A stretch of DNA of 64,000 bases from Megalopta genalis (GCF_051020955.1 NC_135030.1:184001-248000), one strand, 5' to 3'. Positions 22,041 to 34,385 are shown, counted from the stretch's first letter. Notes: a model not told the origin generated them from the sequence alone. Numbers and translations are program-made.

Positions 22041-24046
22041 TAGATTGTTGTAAATCGATGTAAAGACGAAAGAGGTGTGAAACAATGCATATGAAGACGA
22101 TTATTTGGTTCAAACGATGAGCGAGTGAGCTACTAGAGCAAGCCACTATAGTGATAACATAGATATAGTGAAAGATGACGTACGAAATATTTGTTTTGGT
22201 CACGATGAAATTCTTAATAAATGTCATTGAGCATCGTGGACACATTACACGTACACCAATCGCGAAGACCATCTCGAGTTTTTTTAAATGGAATTACCTA
22301 TGTTGTGCTGCATAGATCGATAGAGCATCAAATTCTCAATAAAAATGTAATGACCTTTATGCGTCCTAACAAGTAATATTTTTAACAATTTTTTACAATT
22401 ATATTATCATCACAGATGAATAAGTAGTTATTAGTGGTCTCGCAGAGCAGCAACAGTGATTAAGAATTAAACTGGAAATTGGAGCCTGCAGTGAAATGTT
22501 CGTATAACAGATATTTATATGTATAATAGAACGTTCACATAATGTACGTGTTCATACAATGGAACTTCTGCTTCAAACAATAACAGATTAAAACATTTCA
22601 ACACTCGAACGGCGGATCATATTGACAAAACTACGATCGCGTAAGTTCAGAATCATTGAAAACGTTATTTATCGACATTTTTCTACACATTTATTAAGCT
22701 GATTCTTCCAGATCCGTCAATATTTTTATAGACGAATATTACGAACGACCAACGTGTGTTTTATCAACGAATGATGATATCACGCGGTAAATATGGGTGG
22801 TTCGCCTGTGTATTTGAACGAATCATTTATATCTCGAATAAATAAAGAAAAGCAAAACTATACAATACTATTCCTGCTCCACTTCAGTGGACAGATCCAT
22901 TCTCTGTTTCGTTCTTTCGCTCCAGCAAGAAGACCAGACAAATTCTTCTCCGCGGCCCAATTGCTGCGCAAGATAGAGATCGTACGAGACAGAATCGCAT
23001 CGAATAAGATTGCTCCCCTGATCCAGGTTGAGATCACCTTACGGTTATCCATTTTATGAGTTTCGACGAGGGAGCAACCATCACGCACCACATTCCCTAT
23101 TCACCCTAGCCCCTGTTCAGTCTACGAGGGACTCTCGAGAAGATGCCGGCGTCGGCCTATCAGTCTTCCTCGTTCTCTCGAGCTGCGGCGCAAGAAATGG
23201 ACGAAGAAGACGAAGAAACGGAGAAGGAGAAACGAAGGAAGAAGGCGGATACCGGACGGTTCTTTCATCGCGAAAGAAAGCGCCTCTGATATCTGGGAGA
23301 AACGCGGGGGCGAGGAAATTGGCGTGCTTCATTATACGGAATCGCCCTGTATAAAACGTACATCATCGCTGTGCTCGACCATCAACGTTGCAGAAGCTTG
23401 TCGTCCTGCCGCGGCTCGCCAGAATATTCGACTGGCGACTCGACCCCCGGAGTAGCCTCCGGCCCGGCAGCCTCTTTAAAATTGAACGTGGAAACGCGAA
23501 ATCGCTGATGTACCTTTATGAACACGCTCTGCCAGAGAGATAAAAATAAATTCGAATTAACATAACCGCGGCCGAGAAATGGGAACTGTCCCGGGAGCGG
23601 TGAACATTCTCTGAAGAAATTGCAGCGCTCGTGGAAAAAAAACGCCCCTTTGAAGCGGTGATTGCGGAGAACAAAAGAATAATGTGATCTCTTATTCTTC
23701 GGTGTTCCGGCTCCTTCGTCGGCCGCGCTGTGCCGGGTTGTGTGTAACGACAATTTCGGATATTAATTGTTTGGTTGTAGTCGCGCTCGGCTACTACGAA
23801 ACTACGGCTACCACCGGCAACTTTAAAACGCGTAATTTTTGCATTTTAACGTACTCATAAAGTACAACGTGTTTTGAAAGTATTTCGTAAAAGTTTCCAG
23901 CGCGTCCGAACGAACTTGGCGAACTTGTAAGCGTGTAAATTATGGTCTTGAAAGCCAGTTTCATAATAACCTGTGTTCTTTAAGGGTGAGGCTTTGTTTA
24001 CCCGCCACATAGAGGCCCTGCTACACGTACACGCGAAAAGGGACAC
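22041..24046. other. No gene recognised
   Basis: 22041-22160 matches (inverted) the left flank of MITE copy B at 34370-34484, including GCCACTATAGTG. At 22603-22740 is a second copy of the PB-M repeat. A CpG-rich zone at 23100-23750 has overlapping open frames on both strands. The segment 23220-23345 is homologous to 24285-24386 (shared GTGCTTCATTATACGGAA), so it is a dispersed repeat. Confidence 0.5.
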
Positions 24047-24535
24047 ATATACGTATGTGTGTGTTCGATCAACTTGCAAGTTGCAAGGGCTCCGGATACT
24101 TCACTTTGACTCGGCAGTATCGCGGCGAACAGTTCGGGAGTGGTCAAGTGTGTTTCCTAATAGTCCAATCTAGAGAACTTCGGTCTCCGCGGTGCCAATT
24201 TCGTTGTCACAAGATGGCCGTCGTTGAGTGTACTGCCGAATATTGCAAATTGCTTCAGAATAACGCAAAAAATGCCAAAAAAGAAACAGAGAAGAAGAAA
24301 CGAAGAAAGAAGTGGAAAAAGCTCCTCTGATATCTGAGAAACGCTGGGGAGAGGAAATTCGCGTGCTTCATTATACGGAATTGCCAAAAAAATTTTGGAG
24401 ACCGAACAGTCCTAGATTTGGCTTTTGATTTCACCATTCCCGAACTGCTTATAGGGATGACTGAAGCGTCAAATCGTAATATTTGGGACCCTTGCAATTG
24501 TTTGGAGCATATACATATGTGTATATGTATTTCTT
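24047..24535. mobile_element. Imperfect palindromic element (~490 bp)
   Basis: The left arm, with CAAGTTGCAAGGGCTCCGGA and CAGTTCGGGAGTGGT, matches the reverse complement of 24397-24535, with CAATTGCAAGGGTCCC and CAGTTCGGGAATGGT. The interior holds the dispersed repeat shared with 23220-23345. This looks like a decayed palindromic transposon. Confidence 0.6.
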
Positions 24536-24603
24536 CTATGCGCGTGTATTGGAACCTCAGAATAGTATAGGTAATTAGCATAGATAAATATGTAAATACG
24601 TAT

Positions 24604-25027
24604 ATAATTTATTCTGTTGCTAGAGGTTCCATTAAAAACTCTTTGTGCTAAAATAACATAGTTTAAATTTATTGTTAATCCTTTTTCACCCCGGAATTGT
24701 CAAGGTTATCTTCAATTTTGTATAGGTTGACCTAGAATTTTTTGTAGCAATCGTTTAGGGGATGCTGAGAATGTGAACAACAAAACTGTAGCGTTTACCT
24801 ATAAAAGTATTTTGACAACTCCGGGAAAAGAAGGATTAACAAGAGATTTGATACGATTATCTTAAAGCTCTCCTTAACCGTTTGACTGCTGAGGAACGCT
24901 ATCGCGCTCTTATTGTGTCGCACTTTTTTTATTATGAAAAAATACGTCAGCAGCCAAGCGGTTAAAACATGTTATTTTAGCTGAAAAAGTTTCCAACCGA
25001 ATCACTAGCACAACAGAATAAATTAAG
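24604..25027. mobile_element. Long-palindrome MITE interrupted by PB-E
   Basis: The arms run from AATTTATTCTGTTG at the left to CAACAGAATAAATT at the right and agree over about 150 bp, with shared blocks such as GTTAATCCTT and GATGCTGAGAATGTGAAC. The right arm is interrupted by the small TTAA element PB-E (24878-24961), so that insertion came later. Confidence 0.75.
24878..24961. mobile_element. PB-E: very short TTAA-flanked MITE (84 bp)
   Basis: TTAA flanks both sides (24874-24877 and 24962-24965). The tips read CCGTTTGACTGCTGA and, reversed, CCGCTTGGCTGCTGA, an inverted repeat with two mismatches. It lies within the right arm of the palindrome at 24604-25027, whose left arm supplies the uninterrupted counterpart. 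The 24-bp palindrome seen in sister elements is not clear here. Confidence 0.7.
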
Positions 25028-25239
25028 CTGACTATGTTGCGTGCTTTACGTTTAGATATGGTCTAAAGTAGAGATCATATCTTCACTAGCATCTCTACTG
25101 GATATTCCCTAGAATTAACTTATTAGCGTCACAGCAATATTGTGGCCGAGATATGTGAGTCGAGTCTGGTCGGATCACATCTTATTCTTACACCGTGGGT
25201 TCAGTATGGCGAGATTTATCTTCCTCCTTACTTTAAATA

Positions 25240-25555
25240 TATAATAAATTATATCTATTAATAATATTAATAAATAATAATTAATAAATTATTGATATAT
25301 ATATAATAAGATATAATATATAATATAATAATATAATATAATATAATATATAATATAATAATATAATATCATATAATATAATATAATATAATATAATATA
25401 TAATATAATAATATAATATCATATAATATAATATAATATATAATATAATAATATAGTATCATATAATATAATATAATATATAATATAATAATATAATATC
25501 ATATAATATAATATAATATAAGATATATAATAATAATTATATTAAATATATAATA
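25240..25555. repeat. AT-only minisatellite
   Basis: Repeated AATATATAATATAATAATAT units with recurring ATATCATATAAT interruptions. No other content. Confidence 0.9.
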
Positions 25556-26319
25556 AGCTATTAAACAGTGTATTTCACCTACAGCTCTTCTATTATTCCA
25601 TCAATAAATGTGTTCACTGGCTAGGAGGATGTCGAAACTTGACATAACCTATTCAATATCAGAGAAAATCGTAACAATATTAATGATATTGAGAAGTAAA
25701 ATAAACCAAATTTCATTAAATGTCAATAAGCAATTTTTATATAAAGCACAATGAAATCACGACAAAAATTGCAAGCGCATAATCTATCAATCGTTAAGGG
25801 TGAGGCTTTATTTTTAGGCTAAATAACTTGTTTAGTCTAAGTAACGCTTATAAATCAAACTTTCTAACATCATTTCAACTCGACAGAACCCTAGAACCGC
25901 GAGAAACGTGAAATGTGCGTTCAAAATATTTTGTAAAATGTTTCAAGAAGAGATTAAATTTATAACATTTTAAAAATGTTAAATTCAAGCGAATTCTTGT
26001 AATTCTTTCCGTTTCTCTCTTTTAAATCCTTTTTAATTAAATTCTTAGGACGCATGTGCATAACAAACAAAACTAGCCTGCGATTTCATGCTGGAATTCA
26101 AAAACACGCCCGCGACTAGAGGGTTAATATCTAATTTCACCAGCGCTCCTTTAATATCGTTGCGAGCGATCCGAGCAGGAATTACAACCCTTTGAAGTTC
26201 CGTATACGAGTTTACGATGTTTGCGGAAGTAACAGTACTTTTGTTCTTGTACTTGCGGATTTTCGTTTTTTGCTGACATCTTATCTACCGACAGTTTCTT
26301 AATGGTGCTTTTAAAGTTG
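25556..26319. other. No gene seen; possible degenerate element
   Basis: AT-rich DNA. The right edge of one block reads GCGACTAGAGGGTTAA (to about 26130) and could pair with CCCTAGAACCGCGAG near 25889, suggesting a decayed TTAA-type element, but the left TTAA is absent. Confidence 0.35.
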
Positions 26320-26436
26320 AAGGTCGATAGTTGAGAATTTCTATAAAAATAATTATATTATATATAATTATATATAATATATATTATATTATATTATATA
26401 TAATTATTTTTATAGAAATTCTCAACTATCGATCTT
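26320..26436. repeat. Inverted repeat with AT core
   Basis: AAGGTCGATAGTTGAGAATT onward returns inverted at the right end as AATTCTCAACTATCGATCTT. Arms of about 40 bp surround an AT-only core. More AT repeats follow to about 26535. Confidence 0.85.
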
Positions 26437-26536
26437 ATATTATATTATATTATATTATATTATATTATATTTAATTATTATATATAATTATATATAACAA
26501 TTATATGTAAATATATATAATTATATATATAAAAAA

Positions 26537-27895
26537 TAATTATTGAGCTTAGGCATAATCCGTTCATTAAGAAGCTTATTGATAGGTTTATAATAAATCA
26601 ATATTAATACCTGATGACCACTAATAAGCAAAAGTGACTGTCCTAGATAAATATATAAAAAAATCATGCTAATGATTTACAATTAATACAATTTACTTGT
26701 AAAAAGTCATTAAAAGAGATCAAAATTACTATTTAAACACAGTTTGCTTAAAGCACGAAATAGAAACTTAATTTTACATAAAAGTTAATAATAAGTATAA
26801 TACGTTAGATTACAATTCTACTTATAATTCCACCATAAAATTTCGTCAACTTTATTCTATATGATTTAGTGATTTTCCGGCAGTCTAAAAACCTCGACAT
26901 AACCACGAAACGTGTGGCAAGTGCGATTTTCCTAATTTTACAGTGCAGCAATTTTAGCTTGACATAACTATCGAACAGCAATGTTTTTTAAAGTATATGT
27001 TTACGAGATTTTGTACATTCCTAGCTTAAATGGAGCACCCTGTATAGCTGTTATAAAATTTCTCGTTCTTTACTTTACTAAATTGAAATAAGTATACGAT
27101 AACACTTTGTTCATTACAGATAATACCAAGCATGCATCCAAGTTACAATATTCTGTTTATTACGGTTAAGTTAATAACGACATAAAAGTGTTCGCATATT
27201 ACAAAGAAGGGCCCCTTGTAAAGCTTCTCAAAGAACTGAGGTAACCGTTAATAATAAACAGTTGTGTGATCACTTGGTACAGTCACCTGAAGAAATGCTG
27301 TGAAAGGGAGGATTATTTTCTTTATCTTTAACACCTCTAAGAGAAGCTTTATATTCAGTTCAGGCATGACATTCGATATTCCGTTACAGCGAAATTATGT
27401 GAACGTGACGCGTAAATGCTTTGTAGGAAGTGTCGTTCTTTCTCACAATTGGTAATATAAGATTGTTTATGGGACTAGTTTATAAATTTCTGTTTCTCCA
27501 TGGACTGGTATCAGTATGTTCTTGTGCAAAAACTTGTCTCTAAGGGAATCCAGCAATAATTGTATTTGTTACAACTGATTAAATCTTGTTACATGATTTT
27601 GTAAGATGTCAGAAATTATACGGTATTCTGTCAGAAAAATCTGACATTACAGGAAACAAGAACCATTTACCATAACATTACGTGGTGTAAAGAAATAATT
27701 TTCAAGAGAACATATTTTGGTTAATAACGATCTAAATATTTTGTATAAATAAATATAAATGTTAATAAAATGTTTCCATGTAATTATGATTGGAGGAAAT
27801 ATTGTGCTTGATATTACTTTTTGTGGGGAATGTGTTGTATTTAAAAAAATAACGAAGGTCAATGAGATCTCCGAAACTTCCCTAGCTGTCAAAAA
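26537..27895. other. No gene seen
   Basis: AT-rich, unremarkable. A lone CACCCTGTATAGC near 27036 resembles one end of the GGGTGTCCC elements but has no partner. Confidence 0.45.
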
Positions 27896-27904
27896 TGTAT
27901 GACT

Positions 27905-27969
<65 letters not shown>

Positions 27970-28182
27970 CATACATATAGTATAGTCATACATTTTATAT
28001 TCATATATTATTTATATTATATATATAATATTATATATATATTATATTTATATTATATGTATATTATATTTTATATTATTTATATTCATATATAATAGTA
28101 TATACATATATATATATATATGTATATACTATTATATATGCTTCCGCTATATTATACAGACCACTCTGTATAATAGCGGAAG
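27896..28182. repeat. (AT)n tracts and nested hairpins
   Basis: AAATGTATGACTATACATAT is followed by (AT)n and then its inverse near 27975-27997, making one hairpin. ATAGTATATACATATATA and its inverse form a second at 28097-28134. CTTCCGCTATATTATACAGA and its inverse form a third at 28141-28182 with a four-base loop. Confidence 0.85.
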
Positions 28183-29339
28183 TACATATTTCCATTGAAA
28201 ATATTAGTCGCATCATCCTGCATATGGTAGAATCTCTTAAACGCCATAGATACTCGAAACTGTATACCTAATTTCACTAAAAAAAAAACCTTGCCGTACA
28301 CGGCTGACGCTTTCCAAAGCTCCTTGATCATCGAGCCGCCGGCGTAAGCAACCCAGTCCATTGTCTCTAATCTCGATTACTGATATTGCACGACAGTTAA
28401 TTAACTTATCTCATGTTCCATATCCTTTAACAGAGCCCCAGTCTGCGATCGCTGTACAGAGATACACCCATCATTGTTCTGTTTTCTGGCCTGCGAGGAA
28501 CGCCATAATTAATTGACTATCTCCAGTCAGTCGTTCCATTGCTTGTTCGGTTGCTGTGCAAACAGAGGCGAAACAATCTCCGCCGTTCTGCGCGATTTAA
28601 TGACGAAAAGCTAGCTCTCGCATTGCTTGCTGATTATAATTTGAGCCACGCCGCACGCGACTCATTCCATACCCACAAGGTTCATTCTCCACAATTCCCA
28701 GCACGTTATCCCCTTAAGTGAGATGTTTTTTTCAATCCAAATACTCAACAATGCAATCGATTTCTACCGTCGCTTCGCTAATTTGTACAATCTTGGAACT
28801 CTCGCTAATTAACGCAATTATGGTGTTCGTAACGAGTGATTAAATTCTTGGATAATAAATCAATAACATATCAAATAATGTACAATGTTTTACGTGTGAA
28901 TTTTTAATTTACCAAACGTGGCGCAGATTTGCGTTCGATCGTGGTGTTCTCCATTTTCTTTTTACTTTCGATTTCTGTGCGATTGATTATGGTTTCTTTG
29001 ATTTAGTGTGTTCTGTTGATTTTGATTGTTTTACAGGGCGGTCCTAGCATCGATAGTACAGCCGAGAAAGCGGCGATTCTGCATAAAAAATGAAATCGAA
29101 AATAAGGAATAGAAATCTCTCCTTTGAGACTTTGGTCGAGAAAATCGACTTTCAATACTCAACGAGTACGCGTACACGTAACTACAGTGACGAGCAAAAG
29201 TGACCACACCTTTTAAAACTGCATAACTTTCCTAAAACTGGTCTAAATGACTTGAATTGTTTCGTCAATGGGACAAGAAATGAGGGACAAGTTCACTGAA
29301 CAGTGAATTTTAAACGATTTTTTAAACGAGTATTAATCA
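28183..29339. other. No gene recognised
   Basis: Mixed composition. The segment at 29190-29260 (AAAAGTGACCACACCTTTTA...) is related, inverted, to 35590-35680 and to 30805-30870, so it belongs to a dispersed repeat. No coding feature could be supported. Confidence 0.45.
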
Positions 29340-29545
29340 TTACGTTACTCCTGGGAAATGAGGGGTTCTTGGGATCATTTAAAGTAACTTTTTCCTTGGC
29401 GAAAATGCAATCTGCAGCTTTGTTTTCGAGTTATTAACGAAACACACTGGCCAATGAAAGGCGAGCTCGGCTGGCGCATGATCTTCAATTCAACTCTACT
29501 TCAAATCATCTCGGGAATTTACGACATTTGTGGGACACTCTGTAT
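29340..29545. mobile_element. Relic of GGGTGTCCC-type MITE
   Basis: It contains GAGTTATTAACGAAA and GGCCAATGAAAGGCGAGCTC, matching the arm and core of copies A to C, and ends in GGGACACTCTGTATA. Much of the right side of the core is deleted. Confidence 0.7.
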
Positions 29546-29604
29546 ATTTTCAAGTCAGCCGAAGATCAAAATTATCTAGCATAATTCTTACAGCGTGCAA
29601 ATTT

Positions 29605-29820
29605 CAAGTACATTAAATTCTCCCGAATTTTCCTGCAGCTTGTAAACAAAAATGGACAGTTTGGGAAGAGGAGATACGATTATTCGAGCCTCGCAGCTCA
29701 GTTTTATAGTCACTGATTGTTAACAATACATAAAAAATGAGATCCAAGGTTCGAATAATCGTAACTCTTCCAAAATTGTCAACTTTTGTTTTCAAGCTAA
29801 AGGAAGATTAGGAAGAATTT
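29605..29820. mobile_element. Short palindromic MITE (GAGATACGATTATTCGAG type)
   Basis: Left half ATTAAATTCTCCCGAATTTT through GGAGATACGATTATTCGAGC, a small centre, then the inverted half ending in GGAAGAATTTATTGTA. Same family as 19372-19550. Confidence 0.75.
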
Positions 29821-30443
29821 ATTGTATATCGACATGCTATCTGCAAAGGATCCTTGAAAGTCTGATATTTCTCTCTAGAATTTCGCATTAACTTTTTGCT
29901 TCGACTTGCTACCAATAACTTCTGTTCCGTATTTTACGTTCTAACTGCTGCAACAAGGCATAAACGCCGACCATGGTTCGTTTCCCGTGCACCGGGACAA
30001 AAAAGCACCGTGCATAGTTAACATCCGACGGGCAGTAGTCGAACGTTCGTTTCGTCGACGTTCCGGAAGTGCACTTTCTTCGGCAACCTGTATCGTTGTC
30101 CGCCGCTAAATGCACGGGCAACGATAACGTCGTCGAGCGAGGAGAGTTGTCGGTTCGAATGACAGCCCTTGAAGTGTGCCCGTCGACCGGAAGCTCGGGG
30201 TTATTGACTCGCCACTCAAGTTCTCGTGCTGTTCGACAGCGTGGAAAGTGTCTGTGGTAGCATGCGTGCGCGCGCGCGCGCGCAAGCTCACCTGTCCACG
30301 TGCTCGCACAAGACAGGGCACAGAGATCGGTGGCACGGCACTGTTAGACGCCACTATGAGACAGACGCATGACAAACGCGATAAAATAAATTTTGAATGC
30401 ATGTACAGTGACTCTGATTAACATTCGATTAACCTTTTAAATA
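29821..30443. other. No gene recognised
   Basis: CpG-rich from about 29920, with a (GC)n run at 30265-30285. Overlapping frames on both strands of about 60-98 residues have no known domain. Confidence 0.45.
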
Positions 30444-30763
30444 TCAATGTCAATATCAATACCAATATCAATATCAATATCAATATCAATATCAATATCA
30501 ATATCAATATCAATATCAATATCAATATCAATATCAATATCAATATCAATATCAATATCAATATCAATATCAATATCAATATCAATATCAATATCAATAT
30601 CAATATCAATATCAATATCAATATCAATATCAATATCAATATCAATATCAATATCAATATCAATATCAATATCAATATCAATATCAATATCAATATCAAT
30701 ATCAATATCAATATCAATATCAATATCAATATCAATATCAATATCAATATCAATATCAATATA
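30444..30763. repeat. (ATATCA)n microsatellite, ~320 bp
   Basis: More than fifty nearly perfect ATATCA units. They create long alternating Ile/Ser (plus) and Ile/Leu (minus) frames, which are artefacts. Confidence 0.98.
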
Positions 30764-31855
30764 ATCTTTTAAATAATATTTATTCGATTAACTCTGATCA
30801 ACCTTTTAAAACGCGATAACTTGTTTAGAACTGGACTAAACAACTTGAATTTTTTTAAATGATAGAAGGACCAGTCTAACTAGATCACAACTAGAATGCC
30901 TTTTTTAAATTTTGCTATTGTCTCGAATGAGAAAAGAAAGTGGAAAGCTCTCATTTTTTTAACTTTGTTATCTGAGTCTGTATATCAGATATATATCTCA
31001 ATTAATATTATTATAACATAACAATGTATTATATCTTACACATTATAACAACGTATTGTAAAATATATTATTTAATCTACTGAACAACTCGATGAAGCTC
31101 CAACTATTTTTATACCGTCATTATCATCGTCAATTTTCTGTTCTTCTTTCCACGTTGGAAGAAATATTTCTATGACGTTCTTTGTATTGTTTCTTTTTTC
31201 TCTCTTAAATCTGACTAATAGGATTGTGAAAAGTTGTTACTTTCGTCACGATACGGTACAATTGTAAAATTTGAGCTTTCATCTTTCTCCCCCGACATCC
31301 AAAATTACTGTATCATGCTCGTTCCACTGTGCGCCGAAGCGAGAGGCTTCGGAACGAATAAAAGCCAACTTGAAAGAGCGCGGACCTAGACGGTAACAGG
31401 TATATACTTAGCGATAGACGGCTTTTTAAAAGAGGAATTTCTCCTCTCTGACGAGAGTCGAGTATACGTCGGCGAATGCCGGCTCCTCCGAAAGTCGAGC
31501 TTCAATCGCGATAATTAACTTTGCGCTAATGATTGACTAGATGGCAGGTTTTTGATGGTTTGCTACTTTCCTCGCGGGTCGATAGCGTTGCACTTGAAAG
31601 AAGCGTGCCGATGGAAGACTCTCCGCAACGATACGATTCTTCTGTCGTTTGTGCATTAACGTTGTTGCATAATAGCGTCCTCACATTCACTGCAATCCCC
31701 GACATCGATGATATCGCGCAATGGTTTCCGCGTGTCGTTTCCTTCTTTCTCATCTTTGTTCGGTGCTAATATTCGAATTGCGTTCGCTGTTTTGAATATT
31801 ACGTTAATACTATTAGACTGTGATCATGATGACAGTTATTATATTATTATATTAC
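30764..31855. other. No gene recognised
   Basis: 30800-30980 shares sequence with the inverted repeat at 35272-35575 (GGACTAAACAACTTGAATTT, TGCTATTGTCTC), so it is a fragment of that family. The open frames around 31520-31770 overlap on opposite strands and are unrecognised. Confidence 0.45.
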
Positions 31856-32060
31856 TATTATTATACTATATATATATTATATTATATTATATTATATTAT
31901 ATTATATTATATTATATTATATTATATTATATTATATTATATTATATTATATTATATTATATTATATTATATTATATTACATTATATTATATTATATTAT
32001 ATTATATTATACTATATAATATTATATTATATTATATTATTATATATATTATATTATTAT
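31856..32060. repeat. (TTATA)n microsatellite
   Basis: About 200 bp of pentanucleotide ATTAT repeats, with Ile/Leu/Tyr artefact frames in more than one phase. Confidence 0.97.
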
Positions 32061-32639
32061 AGCACAGGCTGGGAATATTTATTTTGTTGCTATTAGACTG
32101 GGAATCGTCACGTAAATATCTGTCTCGATTGGCTGTTTTATACAAATCAGGATAAGGAAAACAATTATTTCGGAGATTTGAAAATTACTTCGGATAAGGA
32201 CAGAGCAATCAAAATCTAGTAATTATGGCTTAAGTATTCGTTCTGTTTCCGAATGTGTATTATTTGGGTTATGTTGAATAGTTGAAAACGAAAATGTCAG
32301 TCATCTTCATGGAAATAAAACGTTTGGATCATTCGAGTTTCTATATTGCAGATTTTCTTTTTCAGAATCGGTCAGCGTATTCTGCTGCAATTCATGTAAG
32401 AATATAGAGGATGTTCCATCTTTTTCTGTCAAACTTTACTGAAATACTCTACAAAAAAATGTTATGTAAACATAGGCTATTAAGTTCTTATATTAAAAAA
32501 AATAGTTCAAACAGAGAAAACAGAAAATTATAAATTACATTGGACCTGTATCCTTCATTCAGTTATAATGTCTGAACTTGACTAATAATTTATAATTATC
32601 ACATCACAATCGGTTGTATCACAATTCAATAGGTACCAT
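32061..32639. other. No gene seen
   Basis: AT-rich sequence with no clear feature. Confidence 0.45.
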
Positions 32640-32740
32640 AATAATAGGTATCAATAATAGTAATATAATAATATTAATAATATAATAATTATATATATAT
32701 ATATATATATTTATATATTAATTATATATTAATAATATAA

Positions 32741-32797
<57 letters not shown>

Positions 32798-32815
32798 TAA
32801 TAATATAATAATAAC
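32640..32815. repeat. AT-rich repeats with (TA)n
   Basis: TAATAATATAATAATTATAT units alternate with long (TA)n runs. Confidence 0.9.
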
Positions 32816-33746
32816 ATTTCCTACGAATCAGAAAAATAGCGGGTCCATTTTCAGCCTGAAAACAGTATTAACCCTTCGCGCGTATAAACTCCATCCTCGA
32901 CTCTAGCATCCTCGACTCCTCGCATAAATTAAAAAAAAAATAACAACGTTCTCCGTTGATGCTGTTATCTCGAGATCACAATACCGTTAATGAAACAGAC
33001 ACAATACCAATTTAGTTGAACAGACGAAGACTTAGTTACGTCCACGGGGACAGACATAAAAGCTACCACTGGCGGATTAAGCAAGATAGGTGAATCACCA
33101 TGTGCTCGACCTAGTCGCGCATATTTTCATAGATTATAATAGGCGTTCGCGCTACAAATAGCTTGCGCACTGTCAATAATCGTTTCCAGTAGCGGCCGCT
33201 TGACACACGAGGTCCGGCGAGCAAGCGTAATCGCATGCTTGATAAACGAGACACCGGGTTAAATTCAATGTCGAGGGGGTGGCTTATTGATGCAGTGAAA
33301 TTAAACGGAAAATGATTACCGTGTGCCGCGGCGCGACGTGCGCGCGCGGTTCTAGTCGCCGTTTTAAAGGGACGCCGAACGCCGCGCCGCTTGAAAACCT
33401 GAAACGCCGCTGTGGACGCTGCCTCTGCAAATCACCTGCGAAATCAAGTTACCAGCGAACAGAGGGCCGGGCCGGCTAAGTGGAACGCGCGTAATACTCT
33501 GCTGTAACCGTATTCGAGATCAAACTCGATCGTCAATTAGCTGTTTTTTTTCTCTCGTCTAGGCCCGCGATATAAGCCGTGCAAACAGAATCCGTTCGTT
33601 AATAACGGCAACCATACGGACAAGCGTGATCGATCGTGTTGCGAATTCGTGGAAGCACGAGTCACCGAGCAATACCGGACACCGATCGCGGAATGTGAAA
33701 ATGTACCCGCTGTAAATGTAAGCTGAAAATGTATCCGCCTGAACGC
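32816..33746. other. No gene recognised; GC-rich part
   Basis: TTAACCCTTCGCGCG at about 32871 looks like the tip of a TTAA-type element, but no partner end was found. A CpG-rich zone covers 33180-33540. Confidence 0.45.
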
Positions 33747-33758
33747 TTAACCTTTTAA

Positions 33759-34268
33759 CCCTTTCGCTACGGGCGGATTCTCCGTCGCGGTACTTCTGCT
33801 GAACAGAGCGCTGCGACATCACTGCACGCTACGGCGGTCGGCGGAGAACCTAAGCTGTTTGAATTGAATGAATTTTTCGAACGAAAAAATTTTTCTCCAA
33901 AGGGTATTTATAAATAAAGGGTATTCCAGGGTATTTTTTATAACGTCTTAGCATGCGCTCTTTAATTTACAGTATGAGAGGAAATAACATTATGCAATAT
34001 AATGCATCTTATGGAAAGCCACTATAGTGGTCCGTAGTACCTCAGTGGCACCAAGTGGAAAGCCACTATAGTGGTCCGTAGTACCTCAGTGGCACCATAT
34101 GGAAAGCCACTATAGTGATCCGTAGTACCTCAGTGGCACCAAATGGAAAGCCACTATAGTGATCCGTAGTACCTCAGTGGCACCAAATGGAAAGCCACTA
34201 TAGTGGTCCGTAGTACCTCAGTGGCATCATATGGAAAGCCACTATAGTGGTCCGTAGTAGCGAAAGGG
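33759..34268. mobile_element. PB-G: TTAA-flanked MITE with 44-bp array
   Basis: TTAA flanks both sides (33755-33758 and 34269-34272). The tips share CCCTTTCGCTAC in inverted orientation. The right part is an array of six 44-bp units, each holding the palindrome CCACTATAGTGG; the last is centred 23.5 bp from the right tip. The left end is CpG-rich and has CGGA-TTC-TCCG centred about 20 bp inside. Another copy, inverted, is PB-I at 43753-44161. Confidence 0.85.
34013..34256. repeat. 44-bp tandem array (6 units) in PB-G
   Basis: ACTATAGTGG begins at 34021, 34065, 34109, 34153, 34197 and 34241. Units also share GTAGTACCTCAGTGGCACCA. Spacing is constant at 44 bp. Confidence 0.95.
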
Positions 34269-34272
34269 TTAA

Positions 34273-34385
34273 GCACGACGCGCTACTATAGTGGCTTCCG
34301 CGGATGTCATCTTTCAGAACGACACGCCACTATAGTGGCTTTCGCGGATGTCATCTCTCTGGACGACGCGCCACTATAGTGGCTT
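34273..34385. repeat. 44-bp tandem array (3 units) in PB-F
   Basis: ACTATAG occurs at 34285, 34329 and 34373, again 44 bp apart. The rest of the unit (TCGCGGATGTCATCT, GACGCGC) is unrelated to the units in PB-G. Confidence 0.92.

Noticed and set aside
25886..26130. Possible TTAA element between CCCTAGAACCGCGAG and GCGACTAGAGGGTTAA
   Set aside because: The left TTAA is missing and the tips match poorly, with no palindrome at the expected distance.
30418..30764. Ile/Leu and Ile/Ser repeat proteins
   Set aside because: Translations of the (ATATCA)n microsatellite on both strands.
32871..33746. TTAACCCTTCGCGCG as the left end of another piggyBac-type element
   Set aside because: No matching inverted end and no palindrome near 24 bp were found, so it stays an isolated motif.
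34013..34385. CRISPR-like array of palindromic repeats with regular spacing
   Set aside because: The genome is eukaryotic, the spacer parts are themselves repeated, and the arrays are bounded by TTAA element ends.
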